Shown in pieces: positions 54,861-64,000 of a stretch of 64,000 nucleotides of DNA (positions are counted from its first letter, which is position 1; each line of letters opens with the position of its first letter). The stretch comes from Schizophyllum amplum. Taxonomy: Eukaryota; Basidiomycota; Agaricomycetes; Agaricales; Schizophyllaceae. The DNA lies in the NCBI GenBank assembly GCA_007026445.1, contig VDMD01000033.1, positions 62,001 to 126,000 of the forward strand, in the 5' to 3' direction. The translations under genes were made by a program, and so were the position numbers. Below the pieces are notes generated by a model. It saw only the letters and a program-made list of their open reading frames with translations, did no database searches and was not told the DNA's origin.

Positions 54861-55856
54861 TCATGCATCAGCCTTTGCCAAAGCAAGTGCACCAGCATTG
54901 TTTATGGAGGTGAACGTCGCGCCTTCGTGCGTCTCCTGCCCCGCGTGCACTTCTGCCGGCAACGCTTGCGACCCAAGGATTCCCGCAGTTGCTATAGCCT
55001 TCCCGAGGGTCTCGACCTGATGTAGATTTACGTGAGCCGAGGGACGCGAAAAGGGTGTGCCATAACGCACCTTGATCTCCAGCTAGACGTGAACCTGCTC
55101 AAGAAGCCGGTGACATTCCTGTTCGTCGCGCATATGATGAGACATTGCACGCTCCAGCCAGATACACGGTTCAACGTACGCAAAAACCGACTCCGCGAGG
55201 CGGAACTCTGGCCGTTTGGTGCCCACGAGCATGCCTGGGCGGAAGATTATGGTGTCCTCGTAGCCGAGCTTGGCCAGAGCTATCTCAGTGAGGCCCTTGC
55301 TCTTGGGGTAGAGGAAGGGGGACGTCGCGCTCGCGCCGCTAGACTGGGCGGGGGGATGAGCGTGGAGCGAGAGTGTAGAGGGCTAACGTACGGAGAGGTA
55401 GACAATGCGCTGCGAGAGGCCCTCGACGCGCGCCTCGCGGGCCGCGTTGACGACGTATCTGGTAGCCATATTCATTTCCACTTATCCAAGCAGGTGAGGG
55501 ACACGCACTCGCGGTCGATCTTCTCAAACTTCTCAGCGCTACCCGCGTTCTTGCGCGTCGTGCCCAGGCTGTTGACGAGTAAGTAAGCGTTCGGGCGCGG
55601 AACAGACGCCCCCAGCTGCGTACGTGATATAGACCACGTCCCACTTCCCTTCCTTCAAACCAGAGGCCGAGAGGTTCTCGAAGTCGATGGTCTTCTGCTC
55701 GAGCTTGCCCTTCCCCTCTGCGAGCGCGTCCGCCGCAGTAACGCGCCTCCCATATTCCCCCACCTTGGAGAAGTGAGGCGAGGCAAGGAGCTCTTTGAGC
55801 AGGTACCCGCCGGTCTGTCCGGTGGCGCCGATGATGAGGGCGGTCTTGGTGGACAT
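54861..55856 (-). CDS. FMP52: FMP52-like NAD(P)-binding protein, copy 1
   Basis: Atypical short-chain dehydrogenase related to mitochondrial Fmp52 and human HTATIP2. The start ATG at 55856 gives KTALIIGATGQTGGYLLKEL, carrying the GxxGxxG nucleotide-binding loop, then GEYGRRVTAADALAEGKGKL. Later exons encode FEKIDREYVVNAAREARVEG, RIVYLS, PFLYPKSKGLTEIALAKLGY and DTIIFRPGMLVG, the YxxxK catalytic pair being in YPKSK. The end reads VETLGKAIATAGILGSQALP and FTSINNAGALALAKADA with stop at 54861. About five introns. Tandem paralogue of the gene at 56488-57533, same strand. Two 21-bp repeats lie just upstream. Confidence 0.85.
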
Positions 55857-56487
55857 GGCGAGGGTGAGGAAGATGGGTGGGCAGGGAAGTGATATGGGTG
55901 GGCAGGGAAGTGATATGTGGGAGGTTCAAGCTAAGAAATTTGAGAGACTAGATATGCAAGAGCTGTTGAAGAGATGGACGAGAGGGTAGAGGAGAACTTG
56001 GAGGTGTTTATTGGCATGTCATTGTTGACATGTCCGAAGCGCCTGGTCCGGATCGGCAGTGATGACGTCTACTGTTACCGGTCTCTCGGCGACGCGACAG
56101 GCCTGCCCGACGCTGCCATACTCATCAGGATGCAAAGACAAGCTTGAAGTGGCTTAGGGGATCCCTCAAGTACTTACGTACGCTGAAGAGATCATCGAGG
56201 AAACCTAGGTAGCTCCAGGGTAGCTCTTTGAGGGGGATGATTTCGAACACGGCCCGGACTTCCGATGGGGCGTGGGTGGCAGATCGAGAACAATGGTCGC
56301 ATTGCACTACTATCGACATTCACAAGCCTCATATAGCTTCCTAGGCATGCATACCTTGATGGAGGAATTTCGGGAGAGCTCCTTCTCTCCGCCTCGACAA
56401 GCCCCTGGCACGACTCCCAAGTCAGGTCCGGCAGACTAGGGCTGGTGTGCCCCTCCAGTTTAATGTCCGTCCACCGGCCCTACGCGC
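55857..56487. other. Intergenic region between the two FMP52 genes
   Basis: 631 bp. It includes the 21-bp tandem repeat beside the copy 1 start and otherwise only short unrecognised open frames. Confidence 0.45.
55873..55914. repeat. Two perfect 21-bp tandem repeats
   Basis: The unit (from ATGGGTGGGCAGG to AAGTGAT) occurs at 55873-55893 and 55894-55914, 17 bp upstream of the FMP52 copy 1 start, so it lies in that gene's 5' leader or promoter. Confidence 0.85.
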
Positions 56488-57533
56488 TCACACATCATCC
56501 TTAGCCAAGGCCAGCGCAGCCGCATTGTTGAGCGTGGTGAACGTCGCGCCCTCGCGCACCTCCTTCGCCGCGCGCACGCCTGCTGGCAGCGCTTGCGAGC
56601 CCAGGATGCCAGCCCTGGCTATGGCCTTGCCCAGCGTTGCGACCTATGCGGAAGTGAGTCCTGAGAGTAAATACATAACTCAAGCAAGTGCCGTAACACA
56701 CCTTCATCTCGATGTTATTCGTGAAGTAGCTCAGAAAGCCATTGACGGTCCTGCAAGATGATGATTGAGCAGCTGAGGACGCGGACGAGTTGCGCATTGT
56801 ATACCCGTAAGCAAGGGAGATTGACGCACGCAGCTATGGATTCATCGAGGCGAAATTCGCCCCTGTTCGTGCCGATGAGCATGCCGGGACGGAAGATGAT
56901 AGAGTCGTCGTATCCGAGGCTGACGAGGGCGTTCTCCGTGAGGCCCTTGCTTCGCATGTAGAGGAAGGGGGAGCTCGCGTTGGCGCCGCCAGACTGAAGG
57001 GTTATGAGGGGGGAGGGGAGGAAGGGGGAAGAAGGCGGTGAGGGAGGTCCAGACTGTATATGAACGGAAGAGCTTACGAAAAGGTAGACAAGGCGCTGTG
57101 GGTGGCCCTCGACGCGCGCTTCGCGTGCGGCGTTGACGACGTATCTGGGGCTGTGAGCGAGAGAGCATCAGCAAAGCCGGACAGAACGCACTCGCGGTCG
57201 ATCTTCTCGAAGTTCTCAGGGGTCCCCGCGGTCTTGCGCGTCGTGCCCAAGCTGGTGGCACATTAGAGAGTGGATGGGAGACCTCACGCGCGCCACATAT
57301 GTGATGTACACAATGTCCCATTTGCCGTCCTTCAGCCCGGAAGGTGAGAGGTTCTCGAAGTCGATGGCCTTTTGATCGAGTTTGTCTTTGCCGTCCGAGA
57401 GCGCGTCCGCTGAGGTGACGCGCCTGCCGTACTCGCCGACTTTGGAGAAGTGAGGGGAAGCGAGGAGTTCCTTGAGCAGGTAGCCGCCGGTCTGGCCAGT
57501 GGCGCCGAGTATGAGGGCGGATTTAGTGGACAT
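56488..57533 (-). CDS. FMP52: FMP52-like NAD(P)-binding protein, copy 2
   Basis: The start ATG at 57533 gives KSALILGATGQTGGYLLKEL and GEYGRRVTSADALSDGKDKL, nearly identical to copy 1 in the first exon, then KAIDFENLSPSGLKDGKWDI. Later exons give RYVVNAAREARVEGHPQRL, FLYMRSKGLTENALVSLGYD (YxxxK as YMRSK), DSIIFRPGMLIGTNRGEFRL and the end GKAIARAGILGSQALP with FTTLNNAAALALAKDDV, stop at 56488. The same exon plan as copy 1 shows local gene duplication. Divergence is concentrated in the middle exons. Divergent from the YTP1-like gene. Confidence 0.85.
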
Positions 57534-58258
57534 GCTGAGAATGGAAGGCAGAAGGTAGGGGGATGGGGACAGGAGATAGAGATGAGGCTTGCCGGACAGG
57601 GTATGGTTATATGCTGAGCTCGGCCGTGGTGACGTGCGCGACCGGCCCTCTTCAATCAGTTGGGGAGCATTCCCTGCGCTGTCATCTTGATCGCCAATGA
57701 CGGGGGCTATTTAATCGGCTTTGATATCAAGATATATAGGAGTCGAACGGTGACCATCGGTGTAGGGACCCTACGAGGCTTGAGCGAACGCTTGTGCGAG
57801 TTGCAGCGATGACCCACCACAGTGTCACTGGCGTCGCAAATGCATGCGGCACGTCGCTACCGAGCAAGGATTGCAAGGCAGTCCGAAGGTGAGAAGAAGT
57901 TTGAGAGGACAAGGAGGCAGTCGATCGACGTGAGCAAGTGCGAGTACTATCCTCGCAGTTACAGCCATTATAGCCTCCGAGATCGGTGTCATCCAGCGCC
58001 TCTAAGCGTCCCATTCACTCGCGCAATCATCCTTCCTTGCACCGCTATCGTCGACTCGAGGGCTCCCCTCACGGTCTTGGGTGTCCGCTGAATTGCATGT
58101 GATGGACGAGGAGAGGTATCACGCCGGACGATCCGGCCCGAGATGATGACCAGGGACTGACGGACGCCGCAATTGACAAGTCGGGCGTGAGCCCGGTCGT
58201 CTGCGGCTTGCTTCCGACCATCACCGTCCCCTCCCTCCTCCGCTCGTCGTCGGCCGCG
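57534..58258. promoter_or_regulatory. 725-bp divergent intergenic region, FMP52 copy 2 / YTP1-like
   Basis: Upstream of both divergent genes. It contains TATATAGGAG-like sequence near 57731-57740. No gene is recognised. Confidence 0.4.
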
Positions 58259-60396
58259 ATGGCCAGCACACAGCGCCTGCTGCTGCTCTCTGCCCTCGTC
58301 GCCGGCGCACGCGCCCACGGTCATCACCACGAACTCACCGACGCCGACATCCACAAGCCCGTCGATGCGATTCTCTGGATCCACATCTTCCTCCAGGCCG
58401 CCATCTGGGGCGTCCTCTTCCCCACAGGCATGGTCCTCGGGCTCAGCAAGAGCCGCTGGCACGTCCCATTACAGGTGAGCAGCGAGCAAAAATTCCCCTT
58501 GACGCGACGCTGACTGATCAATCAGGCAACCGGCATCGCGCTCACGCTCGGCGGCTACATCCTCGGCCATGCCCACAAGGGCCGCGCCTTCCTCATGGGT
58601 GCTCATGGCAAGTTCGCCAACCTCCTCCTCATCCCCATCCTCGCCCAGCTCTGCCTCGGCATCTACCTCAAGCTCCACATCCACGAAAAGTCCCTCCGCC
58701 CCTACGCCGTCAAACTGCATGGCCTCGTCGGCAAGACGTACCCCATCCTCGGATGGACGCAGATGCTATTCGGCGCCATCACCTTCCGCGGGTACTGCCG
58801 CGGGGGTCGTCTCGGCCAGTGCCTCGCGCACTACATCATGGGCAGCGGCTTCATCGCCTACGGCACTGTGATGGCCATAATCCTCCTCGTCGGAGAGAAC
58901 TGGGTCCGCCGCAGCGGTCGCAGCCCAGAGTGGTGGGACTCGTGGGTGATCATGCTCTGGGGCATCGTCAACACATTTACCGAACACCATGGCGGCGATT
59001 GGTCCGTCAAGGATATGCAGCACACCATTCTCGGCGTCCTTTGGTGGGCCGGGGGCATGCTCGGCATCTTTCTCTCCCGCAACAACCAGCGCAACGTCGT
59101 GCCCGCTCTGATGTGTGTATGAACCTCTCATCCTTCAAGCCTCCATCCTTATAGCCTCCGTGATACTCAATCTACCTTTCCTTCCCCTTTTTCAAAATTC
59201 ACTCCCTCCTCCCCTATTCTCTGATTGTCTGCGCCGTTCAACAGTCTTTCAACCACAATTTTTCTAATCAGTGTGTCTTGTACTGATCGCTCCCCAGCAT
59301 CATCCTCACCGGCTGGGCCATGGCCAACCACGCCCAAGCGCTCATGATCTCCACCGAGGTACACGGCATGTTCGGGAACACACTGCTCGCTGCCGGGCTT
59401 GCGCGTATCGTCGAGATCGCCGTGTTTGCGCCGAACTACGCTGCGGGTCCTGAAAGCTCCGCCGACGCGGACGACGCGCACTCGGATCACACGCTCACTG
59501 TCGGCGAATCTTCCACCCGTACCATGGCTGCGCGCGCCTTCCGCCATTTGCCGCCTTACCTGCTTACCGCGGCGGGCCTGCTCTTCATGAGCGGCACGGA
59601 CGAAGAGCTGCAGTATGCGCACGATGCGGGGATGGACCATGTCACATATATCTTGATTATGTTCAGGTGAGTGGGGCTCGGTATGGTATCAATATTGCTG
59701 GCCACCTTCCACAATCCAGCCATTCTCCCCTAATTCAGCCTTCCTGCCCTCCTTCCCCAATCCTGCCCTCCTTCCCCAATCCTGCCCCTCTCCCCCCTAT
59801 CCAGCCCTCTCCCCCCCCTTCCCCAATCTCGCCCCTCCTTCCCACAACCCTGCCCTCCATTCTTCTTACACCCATAATCCTACCTCTCAAACCACGTACT
59901 AACCACCGCCCCCATAGCCTCTCCTTCGTCATCTACACTCTCATCGTCGGCCTCATCAACCTGTACGCGACGTCGGGGCGGAACGCGCCCTCAGCGCCGG
60001 GCCAGAAGGGCGTGGATGAGGGCGGGATCGAGCTGTCGTCGCCGACGGGGATTAGAAATAATTGGTGAGTGGAGGATAATTTGGTTGCGTGGTGGTTTAT
60101 TCCGTTGCGTGGTGTGGTTTATTTTTGGTGTGGTGGGGTTGGTGCGGGATGTTACTTCGCTGTGGCGGGGGGCGTTATTTTGGTGCCGCCTTGCTGCGGA
60201 AAAGATTTCGGCGGTTCACCGCGGGATGGGATGTCGTTGGGCAGCGATTGGGGTGGCGGTTTAGGCGGGCGGTTTGGGGTCAGCGCCGTTGCAGTTAGCA
60301 TAAGACCTTGCAAGCAAGTATCTGACAAGCCGCTAATCGTTCTGCAGGTACTCGCGTGTGCCCAACGCGGCGGATGTGCGGAGCGCGAGCCCATGA
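58259..60396 (+). CDS. YTP1-like multi-spanning membrane protein
   Basis: Ytp1 family, integral membrane proteins of unknown function with a cytochrome b561-like N-terminal (DUF2427) half. The start ATG at 58259 gives a signal peptide ([20 protein letters not shown]) and a histidine-rich HGHHHE. Membrane segments include [94 protein letters not shown] and [20 protein letters not shown], with more in later exons ([16 protein letters not shown]). Conserved histidines ([22 protein letters not shown]) could bind heme or metal. Introns near 58474-58524, 59115-59298, 59667-59917 and 60064-60348. The stop is at 60394-60396. The third intron is a pyrimidine-rich tract. Confidence 0.85.
59743..59780. 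repeat. 19-bp tandem repeat in a polypyrimidine intron
   Basis: CCTGCCCTCCTTCCCCAAT occurs twice without mismatch and degenerates into C/T-rich sequence up to about 59870. It lies inside an intron of the YTP1-like gene. Confidence 0.8.
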
Positions 60397-60865
60397 CCCA
60401 TCATGTTATTGGGGACGAGGATGATGATTGAGGGAGGGGCGATAGGGCGGTGTTACGTTGAGGCTGGAGATAGATGAGGAGAAGCTCGAGGTGTCCTTCG
60501 CAATTGCTGACCTGGAGAGGGCTTTGCTATACAGTACTTATTGTGTACGATGATAATTTGTATGCCTAATAGTGGTTTGTGTATCAGTTTTCGTAACTCA
60601 TGTACCCTCGCGTGGTCTACGATGTTCGTTCAACTAGGTTCAACTTCGTCACGACGACGACGACGACGTCTGCCCTGGTCACCACGCGACAATCACACTC
60701 ATGTCGATCTGGGGATAGCTGGGGCATTTCGTATGTAAATGAATTCGGACACGAGGAAGCGCCGAGTGCGCCGACACAGGGCAGCCTGCAAACCTGTGTC
60801 GGGCGCTCACGACGAAAAAGCGCGTCCTGGCCATCTGAGGCTTTCCTCCCCCCATCATCATCATC
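60397..60865 (+). other. Intergenic region upstream of the coiled-coil gene
   Basis: 469 bp. It contains an (ACG)6 microsatellite at about 60651-60668 and a CATCAT run (60854-60865) that abuts the next start codon. No gene is recognised. Confidence 0.5.
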
Positions 60866-63800
60866 ATGGCCGACTCCCCAACATCGCCGGGTCCATCGTC
60901 GAGCGCGTCCGTGATGTCCAAGACGACGCGCGCGCGTCCGCAGTTCGCGCCGATGGGCCCGCGGTCGTCCCGAACGACGAGCCTGCCAGCGCCCGCGACG
61001 CGCGTCGCCAGGCTGTCCGCGCAGGAGGCGGACCGCTCGGCGAGCCCGACCACCGACGCGCCTGACCACCATTACCCGTGCTGCAGAGCATACCGACGGA
61101 TGTGCAACCGGAAGACGCGTTCGACGACTCTGGGCATCGTTATTGAGCCGCCGGACAAGCTAGCACCGACCCCGCCACCCCTCGTGGAATCCCCTGCGAA
61201 TGGCACCCCCATCCCCCCGCGAATAGCTCCCCCTCCCACGCGAACAGCTCCCCGTCCCCCACGCCCATCATTCAAAAATCTCCCTCTCTCACTCCCCCGC
61301 CCCCAGTTTGCTTCGATTCCCAACCAGTAAAATGGAAGGGTCTCCCCCTCGAGGCCGCATTATGTGAGTGGCATTCCCACTTCCATGGCATTTGAATCCG
61401 CGAGCCGACCGCGAACTGGTCGCGAGTGCGGCGCGAGATGGTGCTTGATCACGTGACGCTCGAGCACACCCGCCAGAATCCATCTGGCGTACGACCTCGT
61501 ATGTCCGTCGTTTGTTCAGAACACGAAGCTCCTTAGTGCTTGCGCTTAATCTGCGGCTTTGTTTGCGGATTCGGACTTCACGTCGTGGATTTGCCTTTGC
61601 GCGCAGCGTCCACTGTTGTAGCCCCAACTGACAGTACATTGCAGGGACACTCGATTCAGAAGAGCTGCAGGATATCGTCTCACGCGCTATCCGCTCCTCC
61701 GCCCGCGAATCCTACATCCGCATCCTCCCGTCCGCCGCATCGACCACACCCTCCCCACCGAGCTCGCCCGCCTCGACGCCGCACGCGCCTCCGCCCAGGC
61801 CCGCTACCGCTTCGGCGTCCAGCGCCGCACCATGCTCCTCCAGGCGCTTGCTGCGCACTCCGGCGGCGCCGACGCCGGCGACTTTGCCCTCCACATCGCC
61901 CGCCAGCTCTCCGACGTCATGGCCGACTGCGACGAGTGCGCCGAGGCCCTCGTGCGCGCCGTCGACCACACCGCGCAGATCAACCGCATGCTCGACCAGC
62001 ACTGGGGCAGCGCCCTCGCCGTCGCGCTCCGGAAAGTGCGTATCTTTTGCTGTCTTGAATTCGCACGCTAAAGGGTATGCAGCTGAACACCAGTTTCGGG
62101 CGGCGCACGGCGCAGTTGGATGACGCGCGCGAGCGCATCGGGCAGCTGGAAGCCGAGGTCGACGAAGCATGGAACCAGGCGCACAGGATAGCGCAGGAGA
62201 TGGACGAGGCCGAGGACGAGGCCGAGCGCGTGGCGGAGGAGCTCATGTCCGACGGCGTCAGTGGCGTCGGCGTGGGTGATACCGTCGCGTTTGGTAGTGG
62301 CTACGCCGAGCGACTGCCGGTCGACGACACCAGCGACCCCGGTAGCGATTCGGACACGGAGGACACGCGCCATGGCGACGACACGATCAACGACACGCAG
62401 GCCTTGCATGAACTGGCAGATACGGACGAGGCGATCATCCACCGCGCGGAGGTCGTGCCGGTCAATGGCACGCTGTCCCCTCGGCCGTCGATATTCACGC
62501 TGCGTGCGTTCGCGGCTGCGCAGCTCAGTCCGCCTAGCGAACAAAGCCCCCACCTGGCGAACAAAGCCTCCCACCGAAGGAACCGGTAGACCCGGAAGAG
62601 GCCGCGCTCTTTGCGCCCTTGACTCTGGAGGAGCTCGAGCGTGCACGGCCGCCCTCGGAAAGCAGGCCCGCCTCAAATACGGTGGAGTACAGCCGGCCAA
62701 GATCTGGCCCGATGGCGACGCCGACGTTTGGAGCGACCTTCAGGGCATCTGTAACGTCGACTGCCTTCTCGCGCTCTTCCCTTCAAACAGCATTGTCTAC
62801 ACCTCCGGTCACTAGCACCCCACCTACGCCTCATGCCACTATGCCTCCTGCGCGCTCAAGCACAGTGCCTCCGACGGCGATGCCGTCGATCGCGTCAGAC
62901 GACGATCGCGGGAGCATCAGGAGCGCAAGAAGCACTCGCAGTGTCCGGCGGGTCACGCAAGTCCATGCAGCGCGGCAACGCAGCGTGCGCACGACGGCTG
63001 GCAACCTGCGCCTACCTGCGCGCGCTACGACGGTTCCCGGGAAGCCCAAGGCACCGATATCGTCGGAGCGGCGCGCTGCAGAGCTGCCCCCGCTGCCGAC
63101 GTTCGCACCCATCTCTTTGCACGCGCAGCCTTTGGCGGAGGAGCCAGCACCAACTGCACGGAAGACGCCGAGATTGTCGTTGGTGATGTCGCAGGCGATG
63201 GCGCCAGCTTTGGCGTTAGCCACTGCCGAAGCTTCGACGCCTACCGAGACCCCACTGGACGAGCAGCGCGGCGCCATGCAGCACCCGCTGCCCCCCAACG
63301 TCCACCGCGACTCGTTCCTCAACTTGAGCGGCGACGAAGCGAGCCCGGTGCGCGTCAACGAGCACGGCGTGCTGGCAAGCGTGTCCGAGCTTCCCGGTGA
63401 GACAACGCCCGCAGCGGAAGGTGGCCCACCTAGTAGTTCCCTGGGCGACCGGCTCGGCCTCGACCTCGGCAGCAAACATGAATCCCTGCGCGGCGCCTGG
63501 GACACGCTACGCGGCAAGCGCAAGCGGCCCCGCGATCCCGCGCGTCCCAGCACGAGCGACGGGCTGCTCTCGCGCGCGCCGGTATTCTCGTCGCCGCTAT
63601 CAGCTGGAGCACCGCGCCTGCGCACCTCGTCCGTCTCGCGCCGGGATCTCGCAGCCTCAGAAGGGTCCCCGGTTTCGCGCCCGGATGCCTCGCCGGTATC
63701 GCGGCGCGGGGGACCCTCGCCGTTCTCGCCGCCTGTGCGGAGGGGAAGCATTAAGATCGGCGGGCTCCCACGGCGGACGAATATCGAGGACATCACGCTC

Positions 63801-64000
63801 GTGCCGGGGGATGGTAGCGAGGTCGGGTCGTCGTCGTTGGAGAGCCATGGGGTGGCGGGGGCGCACTCGATGGAAGACATACAGGAGCTGCCGCGCGCGC
63901 CAGGCTGGCATCGGCCCGGAAAGTCGGCGGACGATCTGGGGGAGCGAGATGGGCACGGTGGTAAGTTGTATATGCTCTTGAATATGCTGTGCGCGATGCT
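60866..64000 (+). CDS. Large disordered protein with coiled coil, 3' end outside window
   Basis: Unrecognised. The ATG at 60866 gives SPTSPGPSSSASVMSKTTRA, a proline/serine-rich start. After an uncertain splice comes LDSEELQDIVSRAIRSSARE (about 61645-61705), then IRILPSA and, a frame step later, LARLDAARASAQARYRFGVQ and QLSDVMADCDECAEALVRAV. A coiled coil follows (TAQLDDARERIGQLEAEVDE, AQEMDEAEDEAERVAEELMS, about 62110-62250), then an acidic stretch DPGSDSDTEDTRHGDDT. One C seems missing from CCC at 62570-62572; beyond it the frame is open from about 62570 to the window end without a stop, encoding a Ser/Pro/Arg-rich region (RGSIKIGGLPRRTNIEDITL near 63748). Possibly a cytoskeletal or signalling scaffold, but nothing identifies it. 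Segment 61130-61640 may be intronic. Confidence 0.6.

Noticed and set aside
62831..63880. A 349-codon open frame on the minus strand
   Set aside because: The plus strand is open without a stop from about 62570 to the window end and encodes a sensible continuation of the coiled-coil protein; the minus frame is a shadow caused by high GC and codon structure.

Overview
The window reads as a chromosomal segment of a filamentous basidiomycete, most likely an agaricomycete. Genes are compact and split by many 48-60 bp GT-AG introns, intergenic gaps are short, coding DNA is GC-rich, and several products belong to agaricomycete-type families (F-box proteins, a DUF6697-like protein, a glycine-rich GPI-type surface protein, a secreted intradiol dioxygenase). 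No bacterial operons, viral genes or CRISPR are present.

Layout. 1-1308: 3' part of a Mak11/PAK1IP1 WD40 gene. 1531-2606: a 1,076-bp non-autonomous DNA transposon with 370-bp terminal inverted repeats and a perfect 9-bp target-site duplication. 2733-13638: a DUF6697-like gene, an F-box-like gene and a large Rho1 GEF (ROM2 type: DEP, two DH domains, PH, CNH). 13911-13999: an intron-containing tRNA-Asn. 14242-20069: a WAPL cohesin-release gene, then a divergent pair, a UBXN1-like UBA/UBX protein and a ubiquitin-like/WLM metalloprotease, both plausible Cdc48/p97 partners. 20392-30132: an F-box gene followed by an accessory cluster holding three copies of an unrecognised family (called X here), one copy of a second family (Y) and a duplicated F-box 3' fragment. 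30593-35666: an F-box gene divergent from tRNase Z. 35821-38886: a second X/Y locus (X relic, Y, X relic). 39086-42414: RAD7 and a ZNF511-like zinc-finger gene, divergent. 44045-46101: secreted intradiol dioxygenase. 46729-47726: an AT-rich MITE-like island. 48333-51118: the surface protein and a conserved hypothetical. 52218-57533: TAH18/NDOR1 and two tandem FMP52 genes. 58259-60396: YTP1-like membrane protein. 60866-64000: a coiled-coil hypothetical running off the window.

The most novel material is the X/Y locus. X and Y occur head-to-head at two places about 13 kb apart. They share an exon plan that suggests they are diverged paralogues, and the copies range from apparently intact (28470-26924) to internal-deletion relics (35821-36027, 37881-38886). 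Three X copies have a CACGTG box 69-134 bp upstream of the start.

A caution applies to everything here. At about fifteen places in at least nine genes the conserved frame is broken as if exactly one base were missing, nearly always in a short homopolymer. This looks like systematic indel error in the assembly, so a single frame break here is weak evidence for a pseudogene. Exon boundaries were inferred by eye.
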